Assembly (NCBI RefSeq): GCF_963678975.1
Contig: NC_089276.1
Location: 22,427,059 to 22,491,058 of the forward strand
Reading direction: 5' to 3'
From: Dysidea avara
Lineage: Eukaryota > Porifera > Demospongiae > Dictyoceratida > Dysideidae
Length of the DNA stretch: 64,000 nt
Shown: one piece after another, positions 62,101 to 64,000 of the stretch
Layout: each line of letters begins with the position of its first letter
Position numbering within the stretch: the first letter of the stretch is position 1
Translations under genes and position numbers: made by a program
Notes under the pieces: model-generated
What the model was told of the DNA's origin: nothing
Database searches by the model: none
What the model saw: the letters and a program-made list of their open reading frames with translations, nothing else

Positions 62101-64000
62101 AGAGAGTTCAGCTAAAACAAATCAACCTGCAGAGAGATCAGCTACAAACAAATCACCTTTTAGACAGTTCAGCTACAAATAAATTACCTTGTAGAGAGAT
62201 CGACTACAAACAAATCAACCTGCAGCGAGATCAGCTACACACAAATCAACTTGTAGAGAGATCAGCTACAAACAAATCACCCTGTAGAGAGATCAGCTAG
62301 AAACTAGACACAATGTAAGGAGTTCAGCTACAAGCAAATCACCGTGTAGAGAGTTCAGCTACAAACAAACCAACCTGTAGAGCGATCAGCTAGAAACAAA
62401 TCACCCTGAAGAGAGGTCAGCTACAAAAAATCACCCTGTAGAGATATCAGCTAGAAACAAATCACCCTGAAGAGAGGTCAACTACAAAATAAATCACCCT
62501 GTAGAGATCAGCTAGAAACAAATCACCCTGAAGAGAGGTCAGCTACAAACAAAACACTTTGCAGAGAATTCAGCTACAAAAAAATCAGCTTGTAGAGAGA
62601 TCAGTTACACACAAATCAACCTGTAGAGAGATAAGCTAGAAACAAATCACCCTGTAGAGAGTAGCTACAAGCAAAACACCCTGTAGAGAGTTCAGCAACA
62701 AAGAAACCACCATGTAGAGAGTTCAGCTGCAAACAAATCACCTTATAGAGAGTTCAGCTACAAACAAATCACCTTGTAGAGAGATCAGCTAGAAGCTAGA
62801 CACAATGTAAGGAGTTCAGCTACAAGCAAATCACCCTTTAGTGAGTTCAGCTACAAACAAATCAACCTGCAGTGAGATCACCTACAAAAAAGCACTTTGT
62901 ACAGGGTTCAGCTACAAACAAATTACCCTGTAGACAGATCGGCTACAAACAAATCAACCAGTAGAAAGATTAGCTACACACAAATCAACTTGTAGAGAGA
63001 TCAGCTACAAACAAATCACCCTGTAGAGAGATCAGCTAGAAACTAGACACAATGTAAGGAGTTCAGCTACACAAGTAAATCACCCTGTAGAGAGTTCAGC
63101 TAAAACAAATCAACCTGCAGAGAGATCAGCTACAAATAAATCACTTTACAGACAGTTCAGCTACAAACAAATTACCTTGTAGAGAGATCGGCTGCAAATT
63201 AATCAACCTGCAGATAGATCAGCTACAGACAAATCAACTTGTAGAGAGATCAGCTACAAACAAATCACCCTGTAGAGAGATCAGCTAGAAACTAGATACA
63301 ATGCAAGGAGTTCAGCTACAAGCAAAATCACCCTTTAGTGAGTTCAGCTACAAACAAATCAACCTGCAGTGAGATCACCCACAAAAACGCACTTGTACAG
63401 AGTTCAGTTACAAACAAATCACCCTGTAGAGAGATCAGGTAGAAGAATTCACCTTGTAGAGAGTTCAGCAACAAAGAAACCACCATGTAGAGAGTTCAGC
63501 TGGAAACAAATCACCCAGTAGAAAGATCAGCTAGAAGAAGTTACCTTGTAGAGAGTTCAGTTACAAAGAAACCATCATATAGAGAGTTCAGCTACAAAGA
63601 AATTACCCCGTAGAGAGTTCAGCTAGAAGAAGTCACCTTGTAAAGAGTTTAGCTACAAAGAAACCATCATGTACAGAGTTCAGCTACAAAGAAACCACCT
63701 GCACAGAATTCAACTACAAACAAATTACCCTGTATCAGCTAGAAGAAGTTACCTTGTAGATAGTTCAGCTACAACAATTCACCCTGTAGAAAGATCAGCT
63801 AGAAGAAGTCACCTTGTAGAGTGTTCAGTTACAAAGAAACCATCATGTAGAGAGTTCAGCTGCAAACAAATCACTCTGTAGAGAGTTCAGCTACAAAGAA
63901 ACCGCCATGTAGAGAGTTCAGCTTTATACAAACCACCTTGTAGAGAATTCAACTACAACAAATCACCCTGTAGAGAAGAAGTTACCTTGTAGAGAGTTCA
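59109..64000 (+). repeat. 30-31 bp satellite array with 1.6 kb higher-order unit
   Basis: Monomers of the shared family, with more ATCAACCTGCAGAGAGATC and GAAACTAGACACAATGTAAG variants than elsewhere. About 60021-61628 and 61629-63236 are nearly identical at an offset of 1608 bp. From about 63420 the array returns to the GAAGAAGTTACC flavour typical of the other copies. Confidence 0.95.

Larger units (their letters stand above)
58265..64000 (+). mobile_element. Composite satellite-palindrome element, copy 4 (truncated by window)
   Basis: The head starts TATCAAGACACACGATAGTG (58265 to about 59108); the satellite array runs from about 59109 to the window end. The head is the most diverged of the four, sharing the hairpin, T-rich run, CACGCCTACAGGGTAAAC and the GAGATCGAGATACTCTAATA closing string. 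It starts about 200 bases after the receptor stop codon. Confidence 0.85.

Noticed and set aside
63669..63881. Open frames inside the satellite (also 48079-48282 and 49541-49732)
   Set aside because: Translations are repeats of the satellite monomer (QLQRNH-type strings) with no start context or domain.

Overview
The window looks like AT-rich nuclear DNA of an animal. The evidence is multi-exon Ig/fibronectin-III (FN3) coding sequence with canonical GT-AG introns, nearly all phase 1, plus hAT-type elements, LINE 3' ends and an LTR retroelement. The density of Ig/FN3 receptor exons and the repeat style suggest an early-branching animal, most likely a sponge. That placement is an impression, not a proof.

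Layout. 1-6176: a 30-31 bp satellite array, invaded by a terminal-inverted-repeat (TIR) element (2449-4516) and ending in a 328 bp palindrome. 6177-19.7 kb: a transposon graveyard. It holds several LINE 3' ends, foldback elements, and a short-LTR retroelement (8559-11728) nested inside an hAT-like element (8378-12053); the retroelement carries gag-protease fused to an SR splicing-factor RRM. 20.3-58.07 kb: one long plus-strand gene model of 33 recognisable exons and about 3,200 codons. It contains 21 Ig-like exons, a Cys-rich exon, four FN3 domains, a membrane-proximal region like that of receptor tyrosine phosphatases, a SEA-like segment, a transmembrane helix and a short tyrosine-containing tail. 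No signal-peptide exon was found. 58.26-64 kb: a further satellite-bearing element that runs off the window.

The large introns of the receptor gene are filled by mobile DNA. Examples are a 4.1 kb DDE-type transposon with roughly 645 bp TIRs and a broken transposase (28797-32873) inside a larger TIR element (28375-34105), and hAT-like elements with clean 8 bp target duplications (19694, 24643, 26773). There are also three complete copies of a composite element built from a conserved head of about 830 bp, a 30-31 bp satellite array, an AT-rich spacer and a long palindrome (22376-24082, 35816-40124 reversed, 47132-50196). Partial copies occur at both window ends. This composite family, the gag-protease-SR chimera, and an hAT insertion that duplicated a splice donor are the most unusual observations.

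How the parts relate: the receptor exons from 40.9 to 58.07 kb are tightly spaced, in frame and phase-compatible. The first four Ig exons (20.3-28.3 kb) sit far upstream, separated by transposon-filled introns of 5.7 and 12.7 kb, but they repeat the same A-B-C exon order as two downstream triplets. They therefore probably belong to the same gene or to an adjacent paralogue. One Ig exon carries an in-frame stop (52433-52435), so the locus could be a pseudogene, could skip that symmetric exon, or could contain a sequence error.
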